This document shows positions 47,440-58,920 of a DNA stretch of 64,000 bases, piece after piece. The stretch's first letter is position 1; every line of letters begins with the position of its first letter. A program made the translations under genes and the position numbers. The notes beneath the pieces are model-generated. The model made no database searches. It was not told the DNA's origin and saw nothing but the letters and a program-made list of their open reading frames with translations. The DNA is from Kryptolebias marmoratus. Its lineage: Eukaryota > Chordata > Actinopteri > Cyprinodontiformes > Rivulidae. The stretch spans positions 20,611,022 through 20,675,021 of the forward strand of contig NC_051449.1 of assembly GCF_001649575.2 (NCBI RefSeq), written 5' to 3'.

Positions 47440-48102
47440 TGTTGTGGAGATGTTTTTTCATCGTCAGGAAGTGAAACACTGGTCAGAGTTGAAGGAAAGA
47501 TGGATGGAGCAAAACAGAAAACCTTTGAGGGAAATATGTTGGAGTCTTCCAGAGGTTTGGGTCTGGGACAGAGGTCCACCTTCCAGCAAGACAATGACCC
47601 TAAATGCTCTGCTGAAGCAACACTCCACTGGTTTAAGGAGAACCAGATAAATGTCCTGGTTTAGTCCAGACCTCAGTCCAACTGAGAATCTGTGGTTTGA
47701 TTTAAGGATTGTTGGACTCAAGCAGCACCATCCGACCTGAAGGAGCTGCAGCAGTTTGGACAAAAATGCCAGAGGTTAGATGGACCAAGATCATGGAAAT
47801 AAACTTGAAGAGATTTTAAACCTGGAACTGCTACAAAAGGTGACTCTACAAGTATTGACCCCTGGAGAAGGGGTTGAGTGACGAATACTTATGCACACAC
47901 TACTTTTTAGTTTTATATTTCTACATTATTTATTATTTAAAACATGATTTTTTTTTTCTGTGTTTACCTTCTTTTTGCTGAAGTATTTCTGTAAGACTAT
48001 TACCTAAAAGTAAACTGAAAATCCAGTTAGATTTCAGCTTGTGAGGTAACAAAATACAAAGAAAACAAAGGGACTGGAATATTTTTTCAAGCCTCTGTAT
48101 AT
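47440..48102 (+). mobile_element. Tc1-like transposon 3' half, plus orientation
   Basis: CTGGTCAGAGTTGAAGGAAA is followed by a frame with TFQQDNDPKCSAEATLHWFK, the DDE-domain D-N-D-P-K block of Tc1 transposase, then by ECTGWD-type downstream DNA (GACCTGAAGGAGCTGCAGCA, GGTTAGATGGACCAAGATCA). After the coding end come AT-rich sequence and an end-like CTGGAATATTTTTTCAAGCC. A stop lies shortly after NQINVLV. Confidence 0.8.
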
Positions 48103-49689
48103 CGACTGTGTTAATGAGCCTTACTATATTAAGTCTTTGTCCAGCAGATGGAAGCAGAGCTGCATCTCTGCTGTCGTCTCCCATCACCATCACCTCCTCT
48201 CATTTGAGAACCAGTCCTCACTTTCCAGTTACATTAACAACAAGTCAGTTGTGTGTGAATCCTACAAGGTTCAAGTGGGGGAAAATGTTCTAGTGTTAGG
48301 AGCAAGGCTATGCGAAGACATAAAAAAAAAAAAAAAACATCTGTTCAGTTTAAATTTAGGACTGCTTTGAACCAGAGAGAACTGAGCACAAAAAACACTA
48401 CGCTGAAAGTCTTAGACCGACTAAGCAGGCTTTGTGTCACACAGAATAAGACAGTGTGAGAGCATGCTTGAAAGGGAGGTAAATCAAACAAGCTCTATTT
48501 GCTGCAGAGAGTAGAAATGAACAGAAACTGGTGGGGGAAAAAGAATGCTGATTCTGTTTTCCCGATCAATTTTCTCATCCTGCAGAACCCCCTGAATTTT
48601 TTGCATTGTCTTTTTTTGTAATGCAACTCCCCCCCAAAGGACCACATTATCTTGCATATTTCCAAAGCAGAGAACAGAGAAAGTATTTATAATGCTTTCA
48701 TGTGCTATCCACAGGGAGCAAATGAGCAAGTGTAAGCATATTTTACCATGTACGCTAGTATTTAGTTTGAAATATATAAAAAAAATCCAATTATTTTGTC
48801 TGGATCTCTGCAGCTTCATTGCTTTGTTTTGTACAAGGTGGATATTTCAGAACACCACAATGGAGTTTTCACTCGTTTGAAGAGATTTCAGTGAGCTAAG
48901 TTTAACACATCTTTACTATGAGGTTATATTCTTCCAGGCCTTTTTTGTTGACTTGAATCAGTGGGTGTGACTAAAGCCTAATGGGAATGGATGATGGCTT
49001 TAACAGCACCTGTCTGAAGATGACTGCTCAAATCACCATTCTCTCTTGCAATGAGAAGTGGAAATAGGGGCTGGAGTTAAAGCCATTGTGGTGTCTATCC
49101 CCTGGTCTGTGAAATAGCTCAATCTCCTCCACCGATTCTCTGTGTGATTGTTATAAATCATTTGGAATCTCCATATCTTTTCAAGCCCATCATCAAAGAT
49201 CAACACTCAGAATCCGTCCGAGGATCGGAGAAACAGTTTAACGTGTTGGAAATATTAAGCATCGTTTGACTGTTTAAAATGTATAACGTAAACATAATTG
49301 TTTCTGTTTTGAACCCTTGTAAAAGATGTTGGGTGTTTCATTCACACACCTCACAATGAGGAGTAGGAATTCAGAAAACACACGACCAAAATGCTGTGGC
49401 ACTGTGCAGCTTTCAGCTAAAGGATAATGACAGTATGCTCCCAATGGCACTGGAAAACCCTGATGTGTAAAATATATAATGTTCAATTTTTTTAAACCAA
49501 TGTAGATTTTCATTTTAATGTGTCAATTCATTATGTAGCATTAACAGTTAGAAACAACTGATGCCAATAAAAGTGCTGTTTTCTTTGTTTTTTAGGCATT
49601 TTGTGAAAAAAACTGGGTAACTGTAAAAATCTGATTATTACAACCTGATGAGGATGCCTGAATAAAAAGTAAGAATTTTACACAAGTCA
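48103..49689. other. Intergenic, no gene seen
   Basis: Poly-A at 48321-48336. 48960-49230 is unique-looking and could be a regulatory block (GAATCAGTGGGTGTGACTAA, then GATTGTTATAAATCATTTGG). No coding support. Confidence 0.3.
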
Positions 49690-49900
49690 GTCAGGAACTG
49701 CCCTTCAGTTACATCTCTATGAGCTTGGTCCATTTAACCAGTGGACGTTTTGTCCATTCTTCATGACCAAACTGCTCCAATATGTCTTTTGAACAAATGC
49801 CAAATTGCCTTTTTTCACCCTTCTTTAAACAACGGCTTATTCCTGTCTACGTTTCCAGGAAGCCTAGCTCTGTGCAGCCTGATAAGGTGGTATCTCACTG
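49690..49900 (-). mobile_element. Tc1-like fragment
   Basis: CATCTCTATGAGCTTGGTCC, TCATGACCAAACTGCTCCAA and CAGGAAGCCTAGCTCTGTGC are degraded counterparts of the 11285 and 21738 elements in the same orientation. Confidence 0.6.
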
Positions 49901-50539
49901 ACTTGTGACAGTTGGGAGACTTGTCGGTGGCTATAAATTGTGGGAAAATTGTGAGAAAGTATGTAAATTTTTTGTTTGAGTCTCGCTGAATTCTGAGTGT
50001 TTGCAACCAAGTGAAAAATGAGCCAAGTGTGCAGCCAGTTTTAAAAAAATCACAGCCTGTTTTCCTGTGCCTGACTTGCAAAAATGTATTCTTGACCATG
50101 CACATTATTTTGTCGCCCACCTCTGTCCACATCAAACTCACTTCAGTTCATTTTGTATGTTTATGATTTGATCTAGTGGAGTACACTTTAAAAATAAAGA
50201 TCTGGACCAGTTTTTCAGTAATTATTATTTATCGTCAGCATGGTTTTCAGACCTGGACATTTGCCCTGGATGTGTTCTGTCAGTGGAGAACTCCCACACA
50301 GGACTCAAAATAAAGCTTGAGTGCTCTTGAGACAAGTTGGAAACACCTACAATAACTCTGACTATTTCAAGAGAAAAGTTGTAGAAATCTTTTGAAAACG
50401 TTCAAAGCTGCGTGCTCCTACAATTACCGCAAGGAAGTTGAGTACCCCACTGAAGTCTCAAGATATTCTGGAGACATTCAGGAGACTCCCACATGAAATG
50501 CTGTTCGTCAGTATTCATGCATCCCAGGGAAATGCCTCC

Positions 50540-51205
50540 TATACCTCCACCTCTGTAGAATAGCTGCGCAGATCCATCAGGGTTATCTTTGGCCTCTTGG
50601 TTGCTTCTCTGATAATGCCTTCATTACTTGAGCTGTGAGTTTTGATGGATATCCTCCTCTTGGCAGATTTGTTGTGGTGGGACAAGCTTTCCATTTCCTA
50701 ATATATTTAATGGAGCTCCATGGAATGTTCAGGGTTTAGGCTATTTTTTGCAAACCAACCCTGATATATACTTCTTCACACCTTGTCTCCAACCTGTGGA
50801 GACTTCCTAAATCCTCATGCTGTCTCTTGCTTGGTGGTAGCCCTTAATACTTAGAGGTGTTACACTGCTGTTGTTTCCTGGGGTCTATGAATTTAGGATT
50901 TTATATTCTGAGAACATTTGACACTTAGATCGCCCTCAAGTGGACCTTATTGAACTAATTATGAGGTTTATGAAGATAATAGTTAGGGCTTCTAAGGAAG
51001 GGGATGAATATGCATATGCATACACCACATTTTAGTTTTATATTTAGAATAATTTAAAGCAAGTATAATTTCTCATTAAATTAAATTTCATGAATTTCGA
51101 CTGTTCTGTGTAGATTTCTTACATTTAAACTTCCAAATGTAAGGAAACAAAACTAAAAGAAAAACAAGGGAGATCTGATACTTTTGCAATCCAACGTAAT
51201 GTAGT
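50540..51205 (-). mobile_element. Tc1-like fragment with one end
   Basis: Shares with 22260-22899 the order CAGATCCATCAGGGTTATCT, GGAATGTTCAGGGTTTAGG, CTTGTCTCCAACCTGTG, GACACTTAGATCGCCCTCAA and a final GATCTGATACTTTTGCAATC end. No open frame. Confidence 0.75.
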
Positions 51206-51959
51206 AGAACAGAAAAACAACAAAAGGTTTAAGTTGTATTTTAGTAAGCAGTGGTATTACAAACTGTATATAGACAATAGATAAATTAGGGTGTGAGTGC
51301 ATGTTGTTGTTCCCTTCAGTGTTTCTGTTTGACCTCTAAGTTTATGCTACACTCACAGTCCTGCCAATGCTATCTAATGATTGTAAAGTGCCACTCAGTA
51401 TAGAAATCCCAGCCATTTTCTGGACATGTTAAAAGAGAACTACAGTTACACGGAGCAGGGAAGAAGAGAGGAAAATACGTCTCTGATTTGTTCAATTTTG
51501 GGGGAATTCATCAGAGCACTTAAGCTAAAAGGGTAATTTCATAAATGGAGACGAAAACCACTGAAGTGATTTGTCTTTCTTCAAAGAGATTTTGATAGTC
51601 TTCTCAGTAAGAGGGAGCTTTTTGGAGAAATGTGCTCCTAAAGGACTATTAGCTATGACAAAGAAGTCTTTTTCGACTGGGAATGCTAACAATATGACTC
51701 ATTTTATCATATTTAGGCTGCAGAAATGAACGAATTTATGCTTTAAATGCAGTGCTAAAGAGGATAAAAAGGATTATAAATCTTAATATTTTCAGGAAAG
51801 TAATATGAGTTTATACAGAAAACTATTCTGACTATAAAGACCTTTATCTTTTCTTGCTCAGAAAGCCAGAGGAAGCAGTGAAGGATCAGGTAGGATTTTG
51901 AAACCAGGAAGTCTGTATGTTTTTAGCATACCAATAGACTATTTTAATTAGATCCTCTG
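51206..51959. other. Intergenic, no gene seen
   Basis: AT-rich, unique-looking spacer between a Tc1 fragment and a candidate regulatory block. No frame or repeat recognised. Confidence 0.4.
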
Positions 51960-52760
51960 CTTTCAATATCAGAACTTTCCTTTTGTCTCAGGCTGTCAGT
52001 CAGGAGCACTGAAGGGAATTTTAAACCGCAGTGATTCATGTGACACAAGGGCTTGTGTTCCTGTCATTTTCTCTTCATGATGTCATTAAAAAAGGTTTCT
52101 GGGCTTCGTACAGACCGAGAGCTGCCACATTATTAGTCTCCTTCCACCCATATGATAGCACCCCCCTTTTTAGAATCTTTAGAGTTTGATCATTACAAAA
52201 TATTTTATCATTGTTGGGGTTCATTAACCATCTGCCACAGCAGTAATAAAACTTAGATATTGTTCACCCCCTTAAAGTCATTCATTCAGGCCTTGGTTGC
52301 CAAATTAGCATATGGTAATGGCGAATGTGGAGGCCCGAACCAATTGAGAGACAGTTAATTGAAATGCAGCGTAAAATGTTGGTTTCTGAGGCTGCGGGGA
52401 GATGAAAACTGTCAAGTTTGTCACGTCAGTAATGGCAGATAACTCTGTGAACTCACTGGAGCGTCTGCTGACTGCTGAGGTACGAGCAGGAGCTGCGTGA
52501 ACAGAGCAGAGCTTAAAGCTTACCCGTAATCCCCCCGCACGGCATGTCGGAGCTTACTTTACCCCAGAGAGCTCTTATGGCTTATCAGGACAGAAATGAA
52601 GACTTAGGCTGCACTGATCGTGTTTAATTAAGAACCCCTGGTGAATACCTTCTGTGGCTCTAATGTCTCACTAACAGAGGATAACATGCCATCAGAGAGC
52701 CGGGTCACTCTGGAAATACCTCTAATGACTACGATACATAGATAAGAGCTAACTCCCGAG
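51960..52760. promoter_or_regulatory. Candidate conserved non-coding element(s)
   Basis: The core at 52280-52380 reads GCCAAATTAGCATATGGTAA, then CCGAACCAATTGAGAGACAG and TTAATTGAAATGCAGC: POU-like, CCAAT-like and homeodomain words packed together. Flanks at 52090-52160 and 52620-52740 are also repeat-free and compositionally even. I saw no coding signal. Purely judged by appearance. Confidence 0.35.
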
Positions 52761-53839
52761 GAGATGATATGTAGGTTAATTTTTGCAATCAGATATAGAT
52801 TTTTCTTGAGGGTACTCACTGCAATGTCCTGATGACTGCTCCAAAACAATCCCAAAGTAAGAAACAAAATTGGCACCCTTGTTTCTTTCTCATATGGACG
52901 GTAACATGTCCTTAGATTAACGTCTGTAAGCAAAATTTTTAAATGGCTGCCAACTACACCATGCATTTGTTTGCCTACAGAAAATACCGCCCGAAGTGAC
53001 AATAGATCCACTATGGCGACATCCGTGAAGAAACCATTTGCGATGGCTCCAACAATTGATTTGTTGAGTAAAGTATGCAGCTTCAAAGACAGATTACGTT
53101 GTAGACTTACAGGTATAGAAGAAGGTTTTGTTGTGTTTGAATGCTGAGCTTGTCTTTTTTAAGCTTCATGCCCTGTTTGATCCTCAATATTTATTCTTGA
53201 CAAGTTGTCTCACTCAGTCTTTCTCTTTTCTTTAGGATTTAGCAGCAGATTCACTTTCATATTTCAACCTAAACATCTTGTCCTCGAGTCTAGACTTGTC
53301 CAATTCCGCCATATTTGTTTACCTATGCAGACCACGTCCAACCTAACGTAGATCAATCATCTGACTTAAGCTTCCATGTGATTTTTGGTGAATTCTGCCA
53401 AGTGCTTTGTTTATATTGAGACCAATTTACTGCATATCAATACATCTGGAAAACTACTGGAGTAAACTTATCCAAACTGCACCATTTGATATAGTTTATG
53501 ATAACCAGTGGCAGCTCCTGAGCATAAATACTAGTGGGTGGAAAATCATTTCCTGAATCGCTGACCACAAAAATTTTCAAGGTTGTTTCTTGTGAAAACC
53601 CTCTGGTCTAATAATTAAATCAGAGAATCAGAGACGCCTCCTGCACCCACATCCACCCCGACCCGAAGTTGGAATGTTTTAATTTTTAACTGTGTAAAAT
53701 CAAACAAACTGGTGCACGGCTTTTTGGACAGGATTTCTAATTCGATTTGAAGCTGTATTTCTACAATAATACTCAAAATTAAAAATTTAAAGGAGGAAAT
53801 AAAACATTTGTGACAAAATTCTAAAAACTATAAAACTGA

Positions 53840-53995
53840 AGAAGCGATGAGTGCAAATATATTCACCCTTTTGCTTTAAAGCTCCAACCACTGCGTTCAG
53901 AAGACACTTAATTAGTTAAATAAGATCCACCTGTGGGTGATCTAAGTGTAAATAAATAGTTCTACCAGAACACAGGTACGGATCACCCAAAACCA
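53840..53995. mobile_element. Tc1-like 5' end fragment
   Basis: GAGTGCAAATATATTCACCC (53849-53868) resembles the GCAAAAGTATTCACCCC end, followed by TAAATAAGATCCACCTGTGG, a word typical of the subterminal part of these elements. Only about 150 bp. Confidence 0.5.
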
Positions 53996-54786
53996 TTTAA
54001 AATGTCCTGTTGTATATCTCCCCTCTGTCTTTAGTTTTCTGTGTTCGGTTCATGTCCGGTCTGTCTGCTCCAAGATGCTGACTGATATCTTCTAATTTTA
54101 GTCTCACAAATGGATTTTTAAACAGAAAGACTCCGTTGTTGGACACAGCAGGTTCTGCTGCAGCTATTCCTGCATTAAATAAGATCATGTTAGTAGTCAA
54201 TGAGCTATTATTTCTGCTCCAATGAGACTCTATTAGAGTTGCTTACAGTTCTGATCACTGCCAACAGGGAGATATGATAAATCTACTCAAAAACACAGGT
54301 CATCGAGTATGAATCAGCAAAAAACATTTAAAATACCATATAAATTCCAAATTCCATTTGAAATTGACCAAATAGTTGAAAAACACAGAACAAAACAGTA
54401 CACAGCAAACTAAATCCTTTACATAATTTTATTTGGAGGAACTACTTTGTGGAGTGAAATATTTTGTTTTTTAAGAGAGGCTGTGCCCCACCTGCCCCTA
54501 TGAACCTGCTGCGCCTGATGAAAACCTTTTTTCAATGTTTTATTTCATTGTTTGTCCTTAGTAGCTTTAAAACAAAGACAATCCAGTCCAAGGTTTTCTA
54601 TGTGAAGGGTGACACATTAAGAATGAGGTGAAAAAGGTGCTAACACTCTGGTGATTTGGGTAATGCACACAATGAAGAGCATTTATGGAGTTTCAAACAT
54701 GTTTAAAATCAGAAAACATCAGAAAACACTATTACTGTGAACACTAGTAGCCTTCAGGGACACTCTAAATAGGTTTTTAAGACTTA

Positions 54787-55588
54787 CTGAAACAGTAAAG
54801 CTGGATTCATACTCTGAGAGATGTGAAGAAATTGGCTCTCAGTCACGTGGTTATCCGGCAACCATGTTTCTATTTTTTTTGCATGGATATTTTATACACC
54901 ATGAGAAACTGCAGAGCAGAACTCCTGGGAACCCCCTCTCTACTCTCACAGCACCAGAACAGATTTCCTCCTACCAGCTTCTCCACTCTTCTGTCCCTGT
55001 ATAGATTTTTCCTTTCCTAACTGCGTCCAGACATTTTTCTTATACAGACTGAGACAGTGAACGCCGTTTGGCATTTGCAAATTTGTCACGAAGAGACCAC
55101 CACCGTTACTGACAGACAGTGCACAATAACGAGCGGACGAAGTGAACGTGTCCTCACACTGCCTGACTGAGGCAAACTCCTCCTCGGCCAGCACAACCAC
55201 TGAGAACTGACCGGGTCTCTGCCACTGTGCTATCTCCTTCCATGAGTTCGTCGCCATTTGACTATCTTTATAACTTTTTAAATTTTGCTGGAACAGTTGT
55301 AAAGATGGCCGTATTTTCTAACAGCCTCGGCCAGCTGCTTCTCAACGGAGCAGTTGAAGCGAAATTACCTCATTGCAGTTCACCTGCTTTTCTGCATAAA
55401 CACACCAACAACGTTTTTTTGACCAGTCACACAACAGCTGACGCATACCCCTGCAAGAAAAGGTTCTGTCCGGCCCATATGCACGGAACAGGCTCTCACA
55501 GCTAATGCGAGAACAAAATGACGTGATTTTTGTCACGCAACTACATCAGCAAGAGCAGATTTCTTCACTTCCAGCTTAAAAGTCCTCC
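54787..55588. mobile_element. 802-bp inverted-repeat element with 10-bp flanking direct repeat
   Basis: Flanked by TTAAGACTTA at 54777-54786 and 55589-55598. The ends are partly inverted: AAGCTGGATTCATAC and GTGAAGAAATTGGCTC on the left pair with AGCAGATTTCTTCACTTCCA and CCAGCTTAAAAG on the right. A minus-strand frame at 54946-55257 (103 codons) starts MATNSWKEIAQWQRPGQ and has no motif I recognise. The class is unknown; a 9-10 bp duplication would suggest a Mutator-like element. Confidence 0.55.
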
Positions 55589-55609
55589 TTAAGACTTAAG
55601 AAGCCTGAC

Positions 55610-56030
55610 TTTCAGACTATTATGCTTTTATAAACCTTTACACCACCATTGGTTTTAAACAAATATTTTTATTATTATGGTATTTGTGCTTGAAGTGCCC
55701 CAGGCGTCAGCGGAAGTGCTACAGCTAGCTGCTGCTGCTACTTGTATATTAAAATAAACAAATTCCATGTAAATAACAAAATAATGTAAAACTGACGACA
55801 GTGTAACAATTTGTAAATTACTGTTTGCACGAACATTTTGTGGGGATTGGAGCTGTTTTAATGTCGACAACAATCTACATGCATGTTGTCCTGCTTGGAC
55901 TAGCCATTAGCTTGTCAGCTTGGTCAGAATGAAACTCTACTGCTCTAAAATGTGGTTATTCAAAAATCTGTCTACAACAGATGAGATATTAGGAGTTTTA
56001 ATTGTTTCCCATTTTTAAAAACTTGAATTA
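55610..56030. mobile_element. TTAA element, partial copy
   Basis: Inner left-arm words (GCTTTTATAAACCTTTACAC) and an inverted right end (GCTACAGCTAGCTGCTGCTG, TTGGACTAGCCATTAGCTTG, CTGTCTACAACAGATGAGAT). Outer ends are eroded. Confidence 0.55.
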
Positions 56031-56804
56031 TTGATTTTACTTGAGAATTGTTTACTGATTTGACAAAAAAAAAATGGAAAAGAAAACAAAAAGGCATTTG
56101 TATGTTAGTAAAGTATTACCTTTTGCTTTTTTAAACCCCTCATTCTGTTTATAACTTCCTTTTCTGAATTCATTCACTCACTGTGCTCAGGTATGAGCTC
56201 CCATATGGAGTACAGATAGTTGGGATATGAAATTGATATGAGTTAGGGAACCAGCCTAGGCTACTGGGTGAGGTGGGATAAGTGGGTGCATTTTCATATA
56301 ACAGTTTATGGTCTGTTCAATTATTTAGTGTGACTCAAAGTTCTCTAAAATCACTACATTTTTAATAGTGCTGCTGCTTCCTCCCAACCCTGATCTAAAC
56401 TTATTGAGTTGTATTTCAATTTCTGTATTAAAAGTGGCAAAGCAATAGAGTGAAGAAAACCTTTCTACACTACCATTCATGCAAATGGTATTCAGAAAAA
56501 ACAAGTTGGGATTTATATCTTTTACTTTACTTACATTTTAGTTTGTGAAAATAACGCGAGTTTGCAATAAAAAAACAGAACATAGAAATGTAACAGGACA
56601 TATATTTGTACTGAACATGACACTGATGTCAGGATGTGGTGTGTACAGTCAGACAAGCATTCGACACTTTCATTTTGAGAAATAGGCACATTTTATTTTG
56701 ATGTTTTATTTATTTGCTCTTTTCTAATTGCAACAACTGAAGAGTAGCAAAGGAAGATCCCATCAAAAGCACTCGACACCAAAGCAAACCAAGAACCATT
56801 TGTT
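56031..56804. other. Intergenic, no gene seen
   Basis: AT-rich spacer. No frame or classified repeat. Confidence 0.4.
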
Positions 56805-57264
56805 CAGATGATCACAATCACATTTATTTTACCAAATGTACAGAGATGTGTACACAAGAATGTTTCTTGGTTACAGTGCAGGAGAAGGAAACCCCATTAA
56901 GAAGGGAGACTGCAGTGGGGAAAAAAAACATTTTTTGTGTCTGCTGGTTTTTGTTCTGACAGCACAGAGCCTTCGGCCAGATGGCAGTTTCTTAAAAAGG
57001 TGGTGTGCCAGGTGACTTGGATCCTGGTGCTGTCTTCCAAGCATGTCTCATGACCCTGGCATTGTGCAGATCCATCATCAGCTGTTGTTGTTTTCCAGTC
57101 AGTTTACTGCCCAGCTTAAACAATGGGATGAAGTTGACGTTTGATACACAGGAGGTTGAAGACTTGCCTGTTTGTTTTAAACAAGCAGTGTGGAAAAGTT
57201 TCCCAGTCATGCACGGCAGCAGCGGAGAGCAAGACATGAATGTATGGAAAACCAAAAAGGTCAT
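56805..57264 (-). pseudogene. Unrecognised reading frame with mRNA-like 3' end (terminal exon or processed pseudogene)
   Basis: Minus strand: a frame of 90 codons (57264-56992) including NFIPLFKLGSKLTGKQQQLM and MRHAWKTAPGSKSPGTPPF, then a stop, about 170 nt of untranslated-looking sequence, AATAAA (complement 56823-56828) and a GT-rich downstream stretch. The C-terminal half has protein-like composition, while the N-terminal half (TFLVFHTFMSCSPLLPCM) does not. A possible acceptor ends AAACAAACAG just before GKSST. I do not recognise the family, and no upstream exon was identified. Confidence 0.35.
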
Positions 57265-57494
57265 AATTTATGTGTTTTGAAATGCCATCTGGTGTCTAAT
57301 AAACATTGCTTTTATGTCACCAGGCATTTAATAGGAGCCACCTGTACATTAACAGCACACTAGCATACAGCTATCTGAAAAGAGAGGAGTGTTTAACATT
57401 TGATTAAATTTCAAATTTCACATCTTAGTTTGCATACTGGTTAGGCCAAATTAATTGGATCAAACACTCTTTTAAAAAAACAAATTAACAGAAG

Positions 57495-58920
57495 TGTAAC
57501 CCGTGTTATAGTTTGGGTTCATTCATTTCAATTTATGTGGAGGTTAAATATTTAAAAAAGGGTTAAGATGTTTAAAAAACGTTTAAAAAAGCAATGTCCA
57601 AACATTAGTAATATTCCTATGTCCAATGCCTTTGTTATGTACAATTTTGTATTTTCTTTCTGTATTTAATAATTGCCAAATTATTTTACTAATTTCTATT
57701 TGGTTAGGGATACTGATCTTTGAACTGTTGCGCAATTGGAAGGGGAGGGGAAAAAAGAGAGAGTTCGACGGAGGGGGGTGAAGGAGACAGTCTGCTCGAT
57801 TGTTCCTCCCAGTTAGCATATGCTAAGCAAAACTTTTCCTAGCTAAGGAAAGGCAGCTGCAGTCAAGTGTTCGGCCAGGACATTTATAAAAGCAGTGGAC
57901 TTTAGTTATGTGCGGTGGGATACTTTTTCTCTGTTTTTCAAGAAGTCGCAGCTTGGACTGTTGTGAAAACTGACGCGACACACGCGAGAGCACGCTAAGC
58001 TAAGAGACAGCGAGGAGGGTTGGCTACCACGTTGGTGAGCTACACGACTGCTGTTCTTTGTGGACTTGGAGACGAGAATCGTTTGGACACCGGAGGAGTT
58101 GCGGTTTCGTTTGGAAAAGACGACCAAGATCGACTACACGGTGGGGACCGAGAGATTCAGTGCTGCGGGAGTCCATGCAGGAGACACGTGCAGAGCCACG
58201 AGCCACGACAGGTCCACGCTGTGCGCACATGAACGCTCTACTCTTCACTTTCAAACGCAAGGAGTCAGGTACAGAGTCAATTTATTTTGTTTGCTCATTG
58301 AGTGAAGCGGCCAGTGTTTAAGTTTCCAGGCCCCAACGCACACAAGCGACGTTCAGGCCTGCAACGGGTATTTTTTTGGTCATTTTAGTTATTATAAAGC
58401 CGGCATAGCTTAGGATTTACTAATGACTTTGATGATTTTGGTTTGTTAATGCTCTGCAAGTGACTGATGGACACTGAGGGTTTGATTTTTGAACTTTAAA
58501 GGGAAACTTTAATTGTAAGGTTTTGAGTTAAGACACATTCCTTATTTACTGTACATTGCTATACAGGTAAGTTGAGTTGTTTTAAGTTGTGTTCACTTCT
58601 TCAAGTGTGTTTATGGTTTATTTACAAATGTAAGGTATTTCATTTTACTAAATTCAGGGTAATTTCATTTGAAATATATTTTCATAAGTAAAAAGAAGAA
58701 AGACATTTACTGTTTCAATTCATTATTTCATTAACAGATTTCTCCTTGAGTAAAAGAAAGGTATAGTTACAAGGTATTTATAAGGGAACTCATAACTAAT
58801 CCGATAACAACGACTACAGTTTTATCACCTTTTAACGATAAGAACTCAGGGCGTCCCATATTTGATTATTTTACATGATTTCGGATGTTTTGCCAGTAAT
58901 GTAGGCAAAGGGGCGCTACA
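57495..58920 (+). mobile_element. Probable solo LTR of a retroelement (1426 bp)
   Basis: Begins TGTAACCC and ends GCGCTACA (terminal TGTA/TACA inverted repeat), flanked by the 4-bp direct repeat GAAG (57491-57494 and 58921-58924). Inside, in plus orientation, are the perfect palindrome TTAGCATATGCTAA (57813-57826), a TATA box TTTATAAAAG (57882-57891) and a GC-richer transcribed-looking part after it. An 81-codon frame (58060-58305) begins MDLETRIVWTPEELRFRLEK and has no motif I know. No internal region, primer site or gag/pol is present. LTR superfamily (Gypsy, BEL or ERV type) is undetermined. Confidence 0.65.

Noticed and set aside
52628..53086. 152-codon minus-strand frame, the longest in the window
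   Set aside because: No family motif, no splice or promoter context, composition like the non-coding flanks, and it overlaps a candidate non-coding element. A chance frame is likelier than a gene.
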